A stretch of DNA of 64,000 nucleotides from Lacticaseibacillus casei DSM 20011 = JCM 1134 = ATCC 393 (GCF_000829055.1 NZ_AP012544.1:1116001-1180000), one strand, 5' to 3'; shown: positions 25,880-35,847, counted from the stretch's first letter. Program-made: numbers and translations. The notes: a model not told the origin generated them from the sequence alone.

Positions 25880-25982
25880 GGCGTGAGTGTTTTGGTGCGT
25901 TGGCGTGGGAAAAACGTGCTCACCAGCCCAGAAACCACCTTGGACTGCTATAGTTCTCCGATACAAACGCGCTCACAGTCGC

Positions 25983-26063
25983 AGAAATCTCCACATAAGG
26001 GCCTCAAGCCTAAATGGCTGGGCTTTGGCCATTTAGGCCTGAGGTCCTTATGTGGAGATTTCT
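25983..26063. repeat. large intergenic palindrome, 36-base arms
   Basis: Arms 25983-26018 and 26028-26063 are complementary at 34 of 36 positions (AGAAATCTCCACATAAGG ... pairs with its complement), with a 9-base loop. It has no U-run and no coding potential. It sits between the ezrA terminator and the nifS promoter. Such long hairpins may be intergenic repeat units of this genus. Confidence 0.75.
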
Positions 26064-26085
26064 AATCGCTCCTGTTCGCGCTCTC

Positions 26086-26114
26086 TTGAAACTTACTAAC
26101 TTTTTGTCTATAAT
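26086..26114 (+). promoter_or_regulatory. nifS-thiI promoter
   Basis: TTGAAA (26086-26091), 17-base spacer, TATAAT (26109-26114); 35 bases before the nifS start. Confidence 0.85.
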
Positions 26115-26148
26115 TCAACCCAGTCTAAATAACGGAAGGAGCCGGCTG

Positions 26149-27306
26149 ATGATTTATTTTGATAATAGTGCGACGACTAAGATTTCGCCTGATGCATTGG
26201 CGACTTACAATAAGGTCAGCACGGATTTTTTTGGTAATCCGAGTAGTTTGCATGCGCTGGGGACGAAGGCTGATGAGGTTTTGCAGAGTTCACGGGCGCA
26301 GATTGCCAAGTTGATTGGGGCTAAGCCGGATGAAATTTATTTTACCAGCGGCGGCACGGAAGGCGATAACTGGGTGATTAAGGGAACGGCCATGGCGAAG
26401 CGTGAGTTTGGCCGGCATTTAATCACGACCAGTATCGAGCACCCAGCTGTGATGAATAGCATGAAACAACTTGAAAAGTTGGGTTTTGAAGTCACGTACC
26501 TGCCGGTTGATCACCGCGGCTTTATTCATATCGATGATTTGAAGGCTGCGATTCGAAAGGATACGATTCTGGTTTCAATCATGGCCGTGAACAATGAGAT
26601 TGGCAGTATGCAGCCGATTGTTCAGGCCGCACGGGTTTTGGACGCTTATCCCAATATTCATTTTCACGTCGATGCGGTTCAGGCGGTTGGTAAGGGCTTG
26701 GATGCGGCTTTGCAGGATCCTCGGATTGATTTTCTCAGTTTTTCCGGGCACAAATTCCATGCGCCGCGCGGTACCGGGTTTATCTATGCTAAGGAAGGCC
26801 GCATGATCGATCCATTGCTGACTGGTGGTGGCCAGGAGCGTGATTGGCGTTCAGGAACCGAAAATGTCCCGGCAATTGCGGCGATGGCAAAGTCGTTGCG
26901 GTTGTTGTTAGCAAACGAAGACGACAATGTTGCCCAGCAACAGGCGGTTCGCAAACGTATTTATGATCATGTTAGCCAAAAGCCTAAAGTGACAATGTTT
27001 AGTCAGTTGACGCCGGATTTTGCACCGCATGTTCTGTGTTTTGCTATTGCCGGGGTGCGCGGCGAAACGATTGTCCATGCATTTGAAGATCATGCGATTT
27101 ATATTTCGACAACTAGCGCCTGCTCAAGCAAAAAAGGCACAGAAAGCAGTACGCTGGCGGCGATGCATACTGATCCGAAAATTGCGACGTCGGCGATTCG
27201 GGTTAGCCTTGATGAAGCCAATACGCTAGCCGAGGCTGATGCGTTTAATGACGCATTTGACCAGATTTATGCGAAGTTTGCCAAACTTGATAAGGCGACT
27301 GTCTAA
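26149..27306 (+). CDS. cysteine desulfurase (NifS/NifZ type)
   Basis: 385 residues, fold type I PLP enzyme. Visible: MIYFDNSATTKISPDA start, SIEHPAVMNSM, the Schiff-base Lys in SFSGHKFHAPRGTGF (near 203) and the mobile catalytic Cys in TSACSSKKGTES (near 325). It takes sulfur from cysteine as a persulfide. Pairing with thiI, 16 bases downstream, points to sulfur supply for 4-thiouridine in tRNA, as with NifZ-ThiI of B. subtilis, rather than general Fe-S assembly. ATG 26149 follows GGAAGGA; the longer frame upstream lies over the promoter and palindrome and is not coding. Confidence 0.92.
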   Translation: MIYFDNSATTKISPDALATYNKVSTDFFGNPSSLHALGTKADEVLQSSRAQIAKLIGAKPDEIYFTSGGTEGDNWVIKGTAMAKREFGRHLITTSIEHPAVMNSMKQLEKLGFEVTYLPVDHRGFIHIDDLKAAIRKDTILVSIMAVNNEIGSMQPIVQAARVLDAYPNIHFHVDAVQAVGKGLDAALQDPRIDFLSFSGHKFHAPRGTGFIYAKEGRMIDPLLTGGGQERDWRSGTENVPAIAAMAKSLRLLLANEDDNVAQQQAVRKRIYDHVSQKPKVTMFSQLTPDFAPHVLCFAIAGVRGETIVHAFEDHAIYISTTSACSSKKGTESSTLAAMHTDPKIATSAIRVSLDEANTLAEADAFNDAFDQIYAKFAKLDKATV

Positions 27307-27322
27307 CTGAAAGGATTTTAAG

Positions 27323-28540
27323 ATGCAATATTCAGAAATAATGGTTCGTTACGGCGAACTTTCGACCAAAGGCAAGAATCGCCAAGCTTTCATCGGACGC
27401 CTGAATGGTAATGTGACGCGTGCGTTGCATGAGTTCCCTAAGCTGACGATTCGGCCAAAACGGGACCGGATGCATATCGAGTTGAATGGCGAACCCAGTG
27501 ATCAGGTGATGGCACGGCTATCGCAGGTTTTTGGCATTCAGAATTTTTCCCCGGGTATCGCCGTTGAAAAAGATATGACCAAAGTGCATGAAGTTGCCTT
27601 GCAGCTGATGAACGAAACGGCACTTAAAGGCATTAGCTATAAGGTAAATACGCGGCGCAGTGACCATGATTTTGCGTTGGACACGAATGCGATGAATCTG
27701 GACCTCGGTGACTTTTTGACGGATAAGCGGCCGGATCTAGTGGTTAAAATGCATCATCCTGATATGATCCTGCGTGTAGAAGTTCGGCGCGAGGCCATTT
27801 ATCTGTCAACCAAGACCATTCAGGGTGCAGGTGGCTTGCCAGTCGGGACGGCTGGGCGTGCAGCGTTGATGCTTAGCGGCGGCATTGATTCGCCGGTGGC
27901 AGGTTATTACGCGTTGAAGCGAGGCGTCGACATTGAAATGGTGCACTTTTTCAGCCCGCCTTATACCAGTCAGCAGGCGTTAAATAAGGCTAAGCAACTG
28001 ACTGCTAAATTGACCCCGTATGTCGGGCGGATTTACTTTATTGAAGTACCGTTCACCGAAATCCAGGAAGACGTCAAGGCAAAAGTTCCGGAAGGCTATC
28101 TGATGACCATTCAACGGCGGATGATGTTGCGCCTCACCGAAGCAATTGCCAAACAGCGTGGCGATCTGGCCATTTTCAACGGTGGATCGGTCGGGCAGGT
28201 GGCGTCACAAACGTTGGAGTCCATGGCGGCAATTAACGATGTGACGACCATGCCGATTATTCGACCGGTCGCGACAATGGATAAGAATGAAATCATTGCC
28301 GAAGCGGAAAAAATCGACACGTATGACTTGTCAATCATGCCGTTTGAGGATTGTTGCACGATTTTTGCGCCGCCATCCCCGAAGACCAAACCCAAGACCG
28401 ATCGCGCGCGCTATTATGAAAGCAAACTGGATGTTGACGGGCTGATGACGCGTGCATTAGCCGGAATCAAGATTCAGGAGATTAAGTCCTCCGACCAGTT
28501 TATGAATCAGGATCAGGACGTTATTGCTGAGTTGCTTTAA
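27323..28540 (+). CDS. thiI: tRNA 4-thiouridine synthetase ThiI
   Basis: 405 residues: N-terminal ferredoxin-like and THUMP domains (about 1-165), then the PP-loop domain with [13 protein letters not shown] near 187-199. It adenylates U8 of tRNA and transfers sulfur from the neighbouring desulfurase. There is no C-terminal rhodanese domain, as in Bacillus-type ThiI, and a Cys-Cys pair (EDCCTIF) near 344 occurs where these proteins usually have it. AAAGGA precedes ATG 27323. It ends before a strong terminator. Confidence 0.95.
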   Translation: MQYSEIMVRYGELSTKGKNRQAFIGRLNGNVTRALHEFPKLTIRPKRDRMHIELNGEPSDQVMARLSQVFGIQNFSPGIAVEKDMTKVHEVALQLMNETALKGISYKVNTRRSDHDFALDTNAMNLDLGDFLTDKRPDLVVKMHHPDMILRVEVRREAIYLSTKTIQGAGGLPVGTAGRAALMLSGGIDSPVAGYYALKRGVDIEMVHFFSPPYTSQQALNKAKQLTAKLTPYVGRIYFIEVPFTEIQEDVKAKVPEGYLMTIQRRMMLRLTEAIAKQRGDLAIFNGGSVGQVASQTLESMAAINDVTTMPIIRPVATMDKNEIIAEAEKIDTYDLSIMPFEDCCTIFAPPSPKTKPKTDRARYYESKLDVDGLMTRALAGIKIQEIKSSDQFMNQDQDVIAELL

Positions 28541-28548
28541 AGCTTAAT

Positions 28549-28603
28549 GGCACCGGACGCAGATGGTAACGAATTTGTTACCTCTGCCGCCCGGTGTTAT
28601 TTT
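28549..28603 (+). terminator. terminator of nifS-thiI
   Basis: 22-base arms 28549-28570 and 28577-28598 with few mismatches (GGTAAC...GTTACC at the loop), then TATTTTG. Confidence 0.8.
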
Positions 28604-28797
28604 GTTGTCTAAAAGAAAAAGTTCACAAAAAATCTCATCATTTTAGCCGCGACTTTGCGAAACCGCTTTCTTATGCTTATAGATGATAATCTCCTGCATC
28701 GTTGGCAACTGAGTCAACATTAAGCACAATCTGCTATTCGCCAATTTTTTGGCATGAAAAAGGTGGATAAAATCGCTTACATCTGTTAAACTGAATA

Positions 28798-28813
28798 TGT
28801 GAAAAATTTAACA
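28798..28813 (+). promoter_or_regulatory. candidate Rex operator
   Basis: TGTGAAAAATTTAACA matches the inverted-repeat Rex consensus (TTGTGAA...TTCACAA type) with a single unsymmetrical half. It lies 22 bases before the rex start, suggesting autoregulation by NADH/NAD ratio. Confidence 0.55.
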
Positions 28814-28835
28814 AATAGGTGCGGAGGTGTTCATC

Positions 28836-29504
28836 TTGGTCGTCAATAAACAAGCATTGTCGCAAGCAACGATTAAACGCATTCCGGTTTACTATCGAAC
28901 GGTCAAAGCTTTACAACAATCGGGTGTCAAACGGGTGCGCTCGGATCGGTTAAGCAAGTTGGTTCATATTGCCCCAGCCACCATTCGCCGCGATTTTTCC
29001 AATTTTGGCGACCTGGGCCGCAGTGGTTACGGCTATTCGGTTGATTTGCTTGCGGAAGTTTTTGGCGAGCTGTTAGAGGTTCACTCCGAAGAGCAGATGC
29101 TGCTGGTCGGCTGTGGGAATCTGGGGCGCGCGCTGCTGACCAATAATTTTCGGCGTAATCCCGACTTATCCATTGTGATGGGCTTTGACACGGATCCCAG
29201 ATTGATCGGGACAACGATTGCCGGCATTCCGATTTATAACTTGGCGACCTTATCCGAAAAAATCCGTCCAGGTATGCACACCGCGATTGTCTGTGTGCCG
29301 AGTTCTGCGCAGGCAGCGGTGATTAGCCAACTTGAAGCTAACGGCATAACGGCGATTTTAACCTTTGCACCTAAGCCGGTTCCCGCCCAACCCGAAACAA
29401 CAATTCGTTATATTGATTTGACCAGTGAATTACAAGCGTTACTGTTTGTTGACCATCAAAACAAGCTTGCACAAGAACAAAAAGCACCTTTGAAGCAATC
29501 ATGA
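28836..29504 (+). CDS. rex: redox-sensing transcriptional repressor Rex
   Basis: About 222 residues: winged helix at 1-80 (RIPVYYRTVKALQQSG, SDRLSKLVHIAPATIRRDFS, GRSGYGYSVDLL), then a Rossmann domain beginning LLVGCGNLGRALL (GxGxxG) that binds NADH. Rex releases DNA when NADH rises and controls fermentation genes. The Shine-Dalgarno GGAGG at 28823-28827 overlaps GTG 28827, so I place the start at TTG 28836 with a normal gap. Its last codons lie in a 24-bp tandem duplication. Confidence 0.93.
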   Translation: MVVNKQALSQATIKRIPVYYRTVKALQQSGVKRVRSDRLSKLVHIAPATIRRDFSNFGDLGRSGYGYSVDLLAEVFGELLEVHSEEQMLLVGCGNLGRALLTNNFRRNPDLSIVMGFDTDPRLIGTTIAGIPIYNLATLSEKIRPGMHTAIVCVPSSAQAAVISQLEANGITAILTFAPKPVPAQPETTIRYIDLTSELQALLFVDHQNKLAQEQKAPLKQS

Positions 29505-29529
29505 CAAGCACCTTTGAAGCAATCATGAC
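29482..29529 (+). repeat. 24-bp perfect tandem duplication at the end of rex
   Basis: 29482-29505 and 29506-29529 are identical (AAGCACCTTTGAAGCAATCA then TGAC). The first copy contains the rex stop, so the protein is not changed; the second pushes the valS promoter away. Confidence 0.9.
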
Positions 29530-29533
29530 GGCG

Positions 29534-29562
29534 TTGACCCTGCCATGTCCGCGGGTTATAAT
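29534..29562 (+). promoter_or_regulatory. valS promoter
   Basis: TTGACC (29534-29539), 17-base spacer, TATAAT (29557-29562), directly ahead of the T-box leader. Confidence 0.85.
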
Positions 29563-29567
29563 GCAGC

Positions 29568-29793
29568 TAATGCAATGATCAAGAGGGTCATGACCTTTTT
29601 TCCCAGCGACGAGATGGTTGGTGTGAATCTCGAAAAGGGGTCGTGATTGTAGCTTGTGAGCTGCCGTCCTGAAGTGAGTAAGGAACGGCCGGTGACAGCC
29701 GTTATCCTGAATTAAGTGGGGAAGTCATTCCCAATTTAGGTGGTACCGCGAATGAAATCGTCCTAATTTTTATATAAATTAGGGCTTTTTTTG
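29568..29793 (+). promoter_or_regulatory. T-box leader of valS
   Basis: Stem I includes the distal hairpin GAGATGGTTGGTGTGAATCTC, and a Val codon GUC (29640-29642; an overlapping GUG is possible) lies at the expected specifier position. The T-box sequence AGGTGGTACCGCG is at 29738-29750, followed by a terminator CCTAATTT / AAATTAGG with a T-run ending at 29793. Uncharged tRNA-Val would stabilise the antiterminator and switch valS on. Confidence 0.9.
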
Positions 29794-29804
29794 TGGGAGC
29801 GTGA

Positions 29805-29838
29805 GCCGGCGCGCTTACACGCAAGCTTCTGCGCCGGC
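29805..29838 (+). repeat. GC-rich hairpin between the T-box and valS
   Basis: GCCGGCGC (29805-29812) and GCGCCGGC (29831-29838), with inner GCTT/AAGC pairing. It lies within about 145 bases of leader that separate the T-box terminator from the valS start. Confidence 0.6.
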
Positions 29839-29937
29839 GAACGCGTTATAGGAAGCACGAACCAACGCGGTCGACAAATCTGCATACCGCGGTCCCGAAA
29901 ACCTGGATGGACAGAAAAAATTTGTGAGGTGGAGCCA

Positions 29938-32580
29938 GTGAGTGATGAAACATTAGCACCAAAATATGATCATAAAGCGGTCGAAGCAGGCCGCTATCAG
30001 GAATGGCTGGACGAAGATGTTTTTAAACCAAGCGGTGATCCAAAAGCCAAGCCGTATTCGATTGTCATTCCGCCACCCAATGTAACCGGGAAGCTGCATA
30101 TGGGCCATGCCTGGGATACAACCTTGCAGGACATTGTGATTCGCCAAAAGCGGATGCAAGGCTTTGATACGCTGTGGCTGCCAGGGATGGACCATGCCGG
30201 AATTGCCACGCAGGCGAAAGTTGAAGCCAAATTGCGCAAGGAAGGCATTAGTCGCTATGACTTAGGCCGCGAAAAGTTTGTCCAGAAGGTCTGGGAATGG
30301 AAAGATGAATTTGCCAAAACCATTCACGGCCAGTGGGCGAAGATGGGCTTGTCATTGGATTACAGCCGTGAACGATTCACCTTGGATAAGGGCCTGAACG
30401 AAGCCGTTCGCAAGGTGTTTGTCGAACTCTACAAACAAGGCCTGATTTACCGCGGCGAATATATCGTTAACTGGGATCCTCAAGCCCGCACGGCATTGTC
30501 CGATATCGAAGTCATTCATAAAGACGATAAAGGCGCGTTTTACCACGTTAAGTATCCGTTTGCCGATGGTAGCGGGTATATCGAAATCGCCACGACCCGT
30601 CCGGAAACCATGATGGGCGATACTGCGGTGGCCGTTCATCCCGGCGATAAGCGTTACAAAGATATGGTTGGCAAGGAATTGATTTTGCCGCTTGCTAACC
30701 GCAAAATTCCAATCATTGAGGATGCCTACGTTGATCCCGACTTCGGAACCGGGGCCGTTAAAATCACCCCAGCGCACGATCCTAACGACTTTCAGGTTGG
30801 CAATCGCCATGATCTGAAGCGCATCAATACCATGAACGATGACGGCACGATGAATGAAAATGCCGGCAAATACAATGGGATGGATCGTTTTGAAGCCCGT
30901 AAAGCCATGGTGGCGGATTTGGACAAGGAAGGCCTGTTACTTAAAGTCGAACCGATTGTGCATAGCGTTGGCCATAGTGAACGGACCGGGGTGCAAGTCG
31001 AAGCGCGGTTGTCGACGCAGTGGTTTGTCAAAATGAAGCCCCTCGCTGAAGCAGCCATCAAGGCGCAACAGGAAAGCGACAAGAAAGTAACCTTTGTTCC
31101 GGAGCGCTTTGAGCACACTTATTTGCAATGGATGGAAAATATTCACGATTGGGTCATTTCCCGGCAATTATGGTGGGGCCATCAGATTCCGGCTTGGTAC
31201 AACAAGCACACCGGTGAAACTTACGTCGGTATGGAAGCGCCGAAAGATATTGAAAATTGGCAACAGGATCCTGATGTGCTGGACACGTGGTTTTCCAGTG
31301 CTTTGTGGCCATTTTCCACGATGGGGTGGCCGAATACCGATGCGCCGGATTATAAGCGGTATTATCCGACCAACACCTTGGTCACAGGCTACGACATTAT
31401 TCCATTTTGGGTTGCCCGCATGATCTTCCAAGGATTACACTTCACCGGCGAGCGACCATTCCAATACACGCTGATTCACGGCCTGATGCGGGACGAACAA
31501 GGCCGCAAGATGAGCAAGTCGCTAGGAAACGGGATTGACCCAATGGACGTCATTGAAAAATATGGCGCCGATGCCTTGCGGTGGTTCCTGATCACAGGTA
31601 ATAAGCCGGGACAGGATACGCGGTTTAGTTACAAACAGGTTGAAGCTGCCTGGAATTTCATCAACAAGATTTGGAATATTTCACGCTTCGTGATGATGAA
31701 TCTAGGCGATCTGGACAAGCCGCAGCAGCCTGATCCAAGCACATTTGACTTATCCGATAAGTGGCTTTTTTCGCAATTAAACGAAACCATTAAGCAGGTT
31801 ACCGATCTGTCTGAACGGTTTGAATTTGGCGAAATGGGTCGGACCCTCTACAACTTTACCTGGAATGTCTTTGCGGACTGGTATGTTGAAATGAGCAAGG
31901 AAGTTCTGTACGGCGATGATGAAAAGGCGAAAGCAGCTAAACGGGTTAATCTGGCCTATGCACTTGATCAGATTCTGCGGCTTTTGCACCCAGTGATGCC
32001 GTTTGTGACCGAGAAGTTGTGGTTGGCTTTACCGCACACTGGCAAATCCATCGTGACCGCCAGCTACCCAGTGGAAAACACTGCGTTTGAAAATGCCGAC
32101 GCAACCAGTGCGATGGATGCCATCATTGCGCTCATCCGCGGCGTTCGCAGTATTCGTAAAGAAGCAGGCGCACCGCTTAAGACCAAGGTTGATATTATCG
32201 TGAAGTTGACGGACCCTGCTCTGAAGCCGATTTTTGACCAGAACTTCGATTTCATCGATCGGTTTGTTAACAGCAAGGAATTCACCGTCGGAACCGATGT
32301 AGCAGAGCCGAAAATGGCTGGCAGTGCCGTCATTACCGGGGCAACGATTTTTGTTCCGCTCAATGAATTGGTCGATTTGGATGAAGAAAAGGCCAAGTTA
32401 ACCAAAGATGCCAAGAAGCTTGAACAGGAAATTGCCCGAATTGACAAGAAACTCAACAATCAAGGCTTCCTGTCCAAAGCACCTGAAGCGGTTGTTGCCG
32501 AACAACGCAATAAACGCAGCGACTTCGCTGATCAGCTTAGCAGCACCCAGCAGCGGCTTGAGCAGCTGCAGCAGGGGTAA
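29938..32580 (+). CDS. valS: valyl-tRNA synthetase
   Basis: 880 residues, the same length as B. subtilis ValS. Class I motifs: [16 protein letters not shown] (HMGH) near 42-57 and [14 protein letters not shown] near 525; the CP1 editing domain lies between ([17 protein letters not shown]). The C-terminal arm ends in a coiled coil ([20 protein letters not shown] ...) typical of ValS. It charges tRNA-Val. I start at GTG 29938 with GAGGTGGAG just upstream; an open extension back to 29791 runs through leader hairpins and is not coding. Regulated by the T-box in front. Confidence 0.97.
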   Translation: MSDETLAPKYDHKAVEAGRYQEWLDEDVFKPSGDPKAKPYSIVIPPPNVTGKLHMGHAWDTTLQDIVIRQKRMQGFDTLWLPGMDHAGIATQAKVEAKLRKEGISRYDLGREKFVQKVWEWKDEFAKTIHGQWAKMGLSLDYSRERFTLDKGLNEAVRKVFVELYKQGLIYRGEYIVNWDPQARTALSDIEVIHKDDKGAFYHVKYPFADGSGYIEIATTRPETMMGDTAVAVHPGDKRYKDMVGKELILPLANRKIPIIEDAYVDPDFGTGAVKITPAHDPNDFQVGNRHDLKRINTMNDDGTMNENAGKYNGMDRFEARKAMVADLDKEGLLLKVEPIVHSVGHSERTGVQVEARLSTQWFVKMKPLAEAAIKAQQESDKKVTFVPERFEHTYLQWMENIHDWVISRQLWWGHQIPAWYNKHTGETYVGMEAPKDIENWQQDPDVLDTWFSSALWPFSTMGWPNTDAPDYKRYYPTNTLVTGYDIIPFWVARMIFQGLHFTGERPFQYTLIHGLMRDEQGRKMSKSLGNGIDPMDVIEKYGADALRWFLITGNKPGQDTRFSYKQVEAAWNFINKIWNISRFVMMNLGDLDKPQQPDPSTFDLSDKWLFSQLNETIKQVTDLSERFEFGEMGRTLYNFTWNVFADWYVEMSKEVLYGDDEKAKAAKRVNLAYALDQILRLLHPVMPFVTEKLWLALPHTGKSIVTASYPVENTAFENADATSAMDAIIALIRGVRSIRKEAGAPLKTKVDIIVKLTDPALKPIFDQNFDFIDRFVNSKEFTVGTDVAEPKMAGSAVITGATIFVPLNELVDLDEEKAKLTKDAKKLEQEIARIDKKLNNQGFLSKAPEAVVAEQRNKRSDFADQLSSTQQRLEQLQQG

Positions 32581-32678
32581 GAGATTGAGCCATGGTTCTG
32601 GCCCTGGCCCTGGCCACTTGTTCTCAATTGGTTGGATTTCGAACGAAGCAGAAAGCCTTAGGCAATGAGTTCCGATCC

Positions 32679-32781
32679 GTGCCAAACTCCGCAATCTCCG
32701 GCTATCTGGGGTGGCGACGCGAAGCTAGAGCGGAGGGCACGACTGATCCCCATCTAGCCTACGATTGCTCCGCTTTGGCAC
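32679..32781. repeat. degenerate structured intergenic repeat
   Basis: Nested imperfect inverted repeats: GTGCCAAACTCCGCAATC (32679-32696) against GATTGCTCCGCTTTGGCAC (32763-32781), inside them GCTATCTGGGG / CCCCATCTAGC (32701-32711, 32748-32758), and a third copy of the module, GCGGAGGGCAC, near 32730. No coding potential. It separates valS from its terminator. Confidence 0.5.
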
Positions 32782-32821
32782 TAATATCTTAAATACCCTC
32801 ACCGAATTACCTCAGGGAAAC

Positions 32822-32870
32822 AAAAAGGCGAATATATTTTGCGCGCAATGCAGAGTATGTTCACCTTTTT
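32822..32870 (+). terminator. terminator, probably for valS
   Basis: AAAAAGGCGAATATA (32822-32836) pairs with TATGTTCACCTTTTT (32856-32870), two G-U-type mismatches. Confidence 0.65.
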
Positions 32871-33055
32871 ATTGTGGCGATGAATTATGATCCAACCTCT
32901 TTTTTGTACACGTAAATCCTTGTGTTCACCTGAATCTGACAAAAATTTCCGTTGTCAGTGAACGAGCCGACCAGCATTTTCTGGTATGATTAAGCCATAT
33001 TGAGGCGCTGCAAAGGCGGTGTCTGTATGGATGTCACGATTGAAGGAAGTTAACG

Positions 33056-34342
33056 ATGAACTACTCTGAAAGTGTTGCTTATATTCATTCTTTTCCGCGT
33101 TTAGCCAAAACCGGCGATCATCGTCGTATTCTGACGTTGTTACACGCGCTCGGTGACCCGCAGAAAGAAGGTCACTATATTCATATCACTGGCACGAACG
33201 GGAAAGGATCGACGGCTAATGCCATTGCCCATGTGCTGGAAGCTGGCGGGCTGAAAGTGGGGTTGTTTACCTCGCCGTTTATTATGCGTTTCAATGAACG
33301 CATGATGATTGACCATAAGCCGATTCCCGATGATGAACTGGTACAGGCGGTTGCGGTCGCCCGGGCAGCACTTGATGACTTGCGCACCGCTCAGCCTGAC
33401 TTTAATGTAACCGAGTTTGAATTTGTCACGGCCTTAGCGTTTTGGTATTTTCGTCAGCGCCGCGTTGATGTAGCGGTCATTGAAGTCGGCATTGGCGGAG
33501 ATACCGATTCAACCAATGTCATCACGCCGGTTGTGAGTGTGTTGACAGAGGTGGCACTGGATCATCAGAAATTGTTAGGCAATACCATCGCGGCGATTGC
33601 GACGCATAAGGCTGGTATTATCAAGCCCGGAGTTCCGGTCGTTACCGGTGACTTGGTACCCGAAGCAGCGGCAGTGGTGGCGGCCAAAACGCAATCCACC
33701 GGCAGTCAGTGGTTTCGCTTCGGTCGGGATTTCACTGTTCCCAAAGCCAAACTGCACGGTTGGGGGCAGCGGTTGGCGTACCAGGATGAAGACGGATCGT
33801 TAGCGGATCTGACCGTTCCATTAGTCGGTGATTATCAACAGCGCAATATGGCGATTGCAATTAAAACCGCTAAAATTTATGCACAGGTAACCGACTGGCC
33901 GTTGACGGCGCGCGATATTCGCCAAGGACTTGCGGCCAGTCGCTGGCCGGCGCGGCTTGAGAAGATTAGCGATTCGCCGTTTATTGTGCTGGATGGTGCG
34001 CATAATCCGGACGGTATCAAGGGGTTGGTCGTCGCGTTGCATGAACTGTTTTCCGGACCGGTTACGGTGATTGCCGGTATTTTGGCCGATAAGGATTATG
34101 CATCGATGGCAGATATGCTGACACGGGCATTTGCGACTGTTTACCTCGTGCCAGTGCCGGGGACACCACGTGCATTACCTGAAGCCGGGTACCAAAGGCT
34201 TCATGAAGGACAGTTAAAAAACTCATGGCAGGCGGCATTGGCGGCCAGTCTGGATGCCGATCCTGACCAGCCGATTGTGATCACAGGATCCTTGTATCTC
34301 GCTGCTGCCGCACGCCAAACTTTATTGGAGGGAAAGTCATGA
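33056..34342 (+). CDS. folC: folylpolyglutamate synthase
   Basis: 428 residues, the length of the structurally known L. casei enzyme, which it closely resembles. P-loop GTNGKGS at residues 46-52; the omega loop TSPFIMRFNERMMID; the Mg/ATP site EVGIGGDTDSTN; the C-terminal domain starts with LDGAHNPDGIKGL. It adds glutamates to folates in the cytoplasm, retaining them in the cell. It overlaps the HAD gene by four bases (ATGA), so both are co-translated. Confidence 0.96.
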   Translation: MNYSESVAYIHSFPRLAKTGDHRRILTLLHALGDPQKEGHYIHITGTNGKGSTANAIAHVLEAGGLKVGLFTSPFIMRFNERMMIDHKPIPDDELVQAVAVARAALDDLRTAQPDFNVTEFEFVTALAFWYFRQRRVDVAVIEVGIGGDTDSTNVITPVVSVLTEVALDHQKLLGNTIAAIATHKAGIIKPGVPVVTGDLVPEAAAVVAAKTQSTGSQWFRFGRDFTVPKAKLHGWGQRLAYQDEDGSLADLTVPLVGDYQQRNMAIAIKTAKIYAQVTDWPLTARDIRQGLAASRWPARLEKISDSPFIVLDGAHNPDGIKGLVVALHELFSGPVTVIAGILADKDYASMADMLTRAFATVYLVPVPGTPRALPEAGYQRLHEGQLKNSWQAALAASLDADPDQPIVITGSLYLAAAARQTLLEGKS

Positions 34343-34983
34343 CAACAACCGTGATTTTTGATCTGGACGGGACCTTGGTTGATACCGAAGCAATTTATCT
34401 TCAAAGCAACGTGCGCGCCGCAGCTGAGTTGGGATTGAAGCGAACCGAAGATGATTTTCGCCCGTTAGTCGGTTCGGCGGGGCCAAACGAAGCCAAAATT
34501 ATTGCAGATCTTGTGGGGTCGGAAAATGCTGCGTGGTTTCAAGAATTTTCGACCAAGGATGTGTTGGATCGGATTCGCAATGGTGCCGATTTTGTGTTGC
34601 CAGGAGCTGATGAAGCCTTGAGAACGCTGCAGGCTGCTCGTTATCGGCTGGCATTGGCAACCAGTAGTGCTCAACATTATGTCGATGTGGTTTTGGCCGC
34701 AGCCGGTTGGCAAGACTGGTTTGACCCGATTTTGACTGGTAGTGATGTCAAGGCGCATAAGCCGGATCCCGAAGTGTATCAGGTCATAAAAAGGCATTTA
34801 GGTGCTGACCCGGCGATCGTCATCGAAGACACGCACGTCGGGGTGGCGGCCGCAGAGGGTGCCGGCCTGCCTGTGATCATGATTCCCGGCATCGCCCAGC
34901 AACCGGAAGAGAAAGCGACGGCCATTTTATCATACATCACCGAACTGCCTGATTGGCTGCAAAAGCATGCTACATTTGCGTAA
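34339..34983 (+). CDS. HAD-superfamily hydrolase, beta-phosphoglucomutase-like
   Basis: 214 residues. HAD motif I FDLDGTLVDTE (nucleophile Asp near 9), motif II LATSSAQHYVD, motif III Lys in DVKAHKPDPEVY, motif IV VIEDTHVGVAAAEGAG. The cap domain is the small helical type inserted after motif I. Substrate unknown; phosphatase or phosphosugar mutase activities are typical. Coupled to folC by the overlapping start; a role in folate or nucleotide metabolism would be guesswork. Confidence 0.88.
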   Translation: MTTTVIFDLDGTLVDTEAIYLQSNVRAAAELGLKRTEDDFRPLVGSAGPNEAKIIADLVGSENAAWFQEFSTKDVLDRIRNGADFVLPGADEALRTLQAARYRLALATSSAQHYVDVVLAAAGWQDWFDPILTGSDVKAHKPDPEVYQVIKRHLGADPAIVIEDTHVGVAAAEGAGLPVIMIPGIAQQPEEKATAILSYITELPDWLQKHATFA

Positions 34984-35113
34984 TCTTCCTAGTGAGTCAT
35001 GAATTGGCTCAAAATCGCAGCGCGCAACCAGGACATTCAATCAGCATCAGCTCGAAACGCAATGTGGGACTTGAACTGATGCGACCTGTACGTGTGCTAC
35101 CAGGGGGAAAACG

Positions 35114-35782
35114 ATGGCAGATGCAACTGAACAACCGCGTGAACGGTTATTGGCACACGGACCGGCAGCACTGACAGATGCGGAATTGCTGCAACTGATT
35201 GTGCGGGCGGGAAACCAGCATTATCCGGTCAAAGAAATCGTGAGTGAGGTGTTGGCAACCTATCCGGCATTACAAGGTTTGGCGGAAGGCGATGGTGACT
35301 CATTGGATCACATTTGCGGCTTAGGTGCGGCCAAACGCGCCAGTATTTTGGCAGGTGTAGAACTGGGCCGCCGGGTGATGCGCCGACAATCCGTGCGTTA
35401 TGGGCAGATTAAAAATAGCGAACAGTTAGGCAAGACCATGGTTTCGCGTTTTGCCGGTGCTAATCAGGAGTCCATGCTGATTTTGTTTTTAGATGGCAAA
35501 AATCAGATTATTACCGAGCAAACTGTGGCGATTGGTACGGTCGATTCCGCATTGGCCGATCCGCGGGTGGTATTTCGTGAAGCATTAAAGTTGAGTGCCA
35601 CAAATCTCATTATGGTTCACAATCATCCCAGTGGCGATCCGGCGCCGAGTCAGGCAGATCGCGATACGACAACCCGTTTTCAGTTAGCGGCGGCGTTGCT
35701 AGGGATGAATTTGCTGGATCATTTGATTATCGGCGGGAAGGCGTTTTATTCTTTTGCCCGAGACGATCCTGACTTTAATTAA
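35114..35782 (+). CDS. radC: RadC-family JAB-domain protein
   Basis: 222 residues: N-terminal helix-hairpin-helix part (LTDAELLQLIVRAGN, HICGLGAAKRASILAGVELG) and a C-terminal JAB/MPN metalloprotease-like domain with the JAMM motif MVHNHPSGDPAPSQAD (two His and Asp ligands near 174-184). The family is historically called DNA repair RadC, but its activity remains unclear. AGGGGGAAAACG precedes ATG 35114. Placed just ahead of mreBCD, as in many firmicutes. Confidence 0.92.
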   Translation: MADATEQPRERLLAHGPAALTDAELLQLIVRAGNQHYPVKEIVSEVLATYPALQGLAEGDGDSLDHICGLGAAKRASILAGVELGRRVMRRQSVRYGQIKNSEQLGKTMVSRFAGANQESMLILFLDGKNQIITEQTVAIGTVDSALADPRVVFREALKLSATNLIMVHNHPSGDPAPSQADRDTTTRFQLAAALLGMNLLDHLIIGGKAFYSFARDDPDFN

Positions 35783-35847
35783 TTCAAGAAAATTGTAAGG
35801 TTTTTTGAAATTGGCGGTAAGGTGCCAAAATCAGGCGGTTTCACATT

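Noticed and set aside
26014..26148. N-terminal extension of the cysteine desulfurase
   Set aside because: It would be translated from the palindrome and across the consensus promoter; ATG 26149 gives the family start MIYFDNSATT.
28655..28675. CcpA cre site upstream of rex (GCGAAACCGCTTTC)
   Set aside because: Too far from consensus and too far from the start to support.
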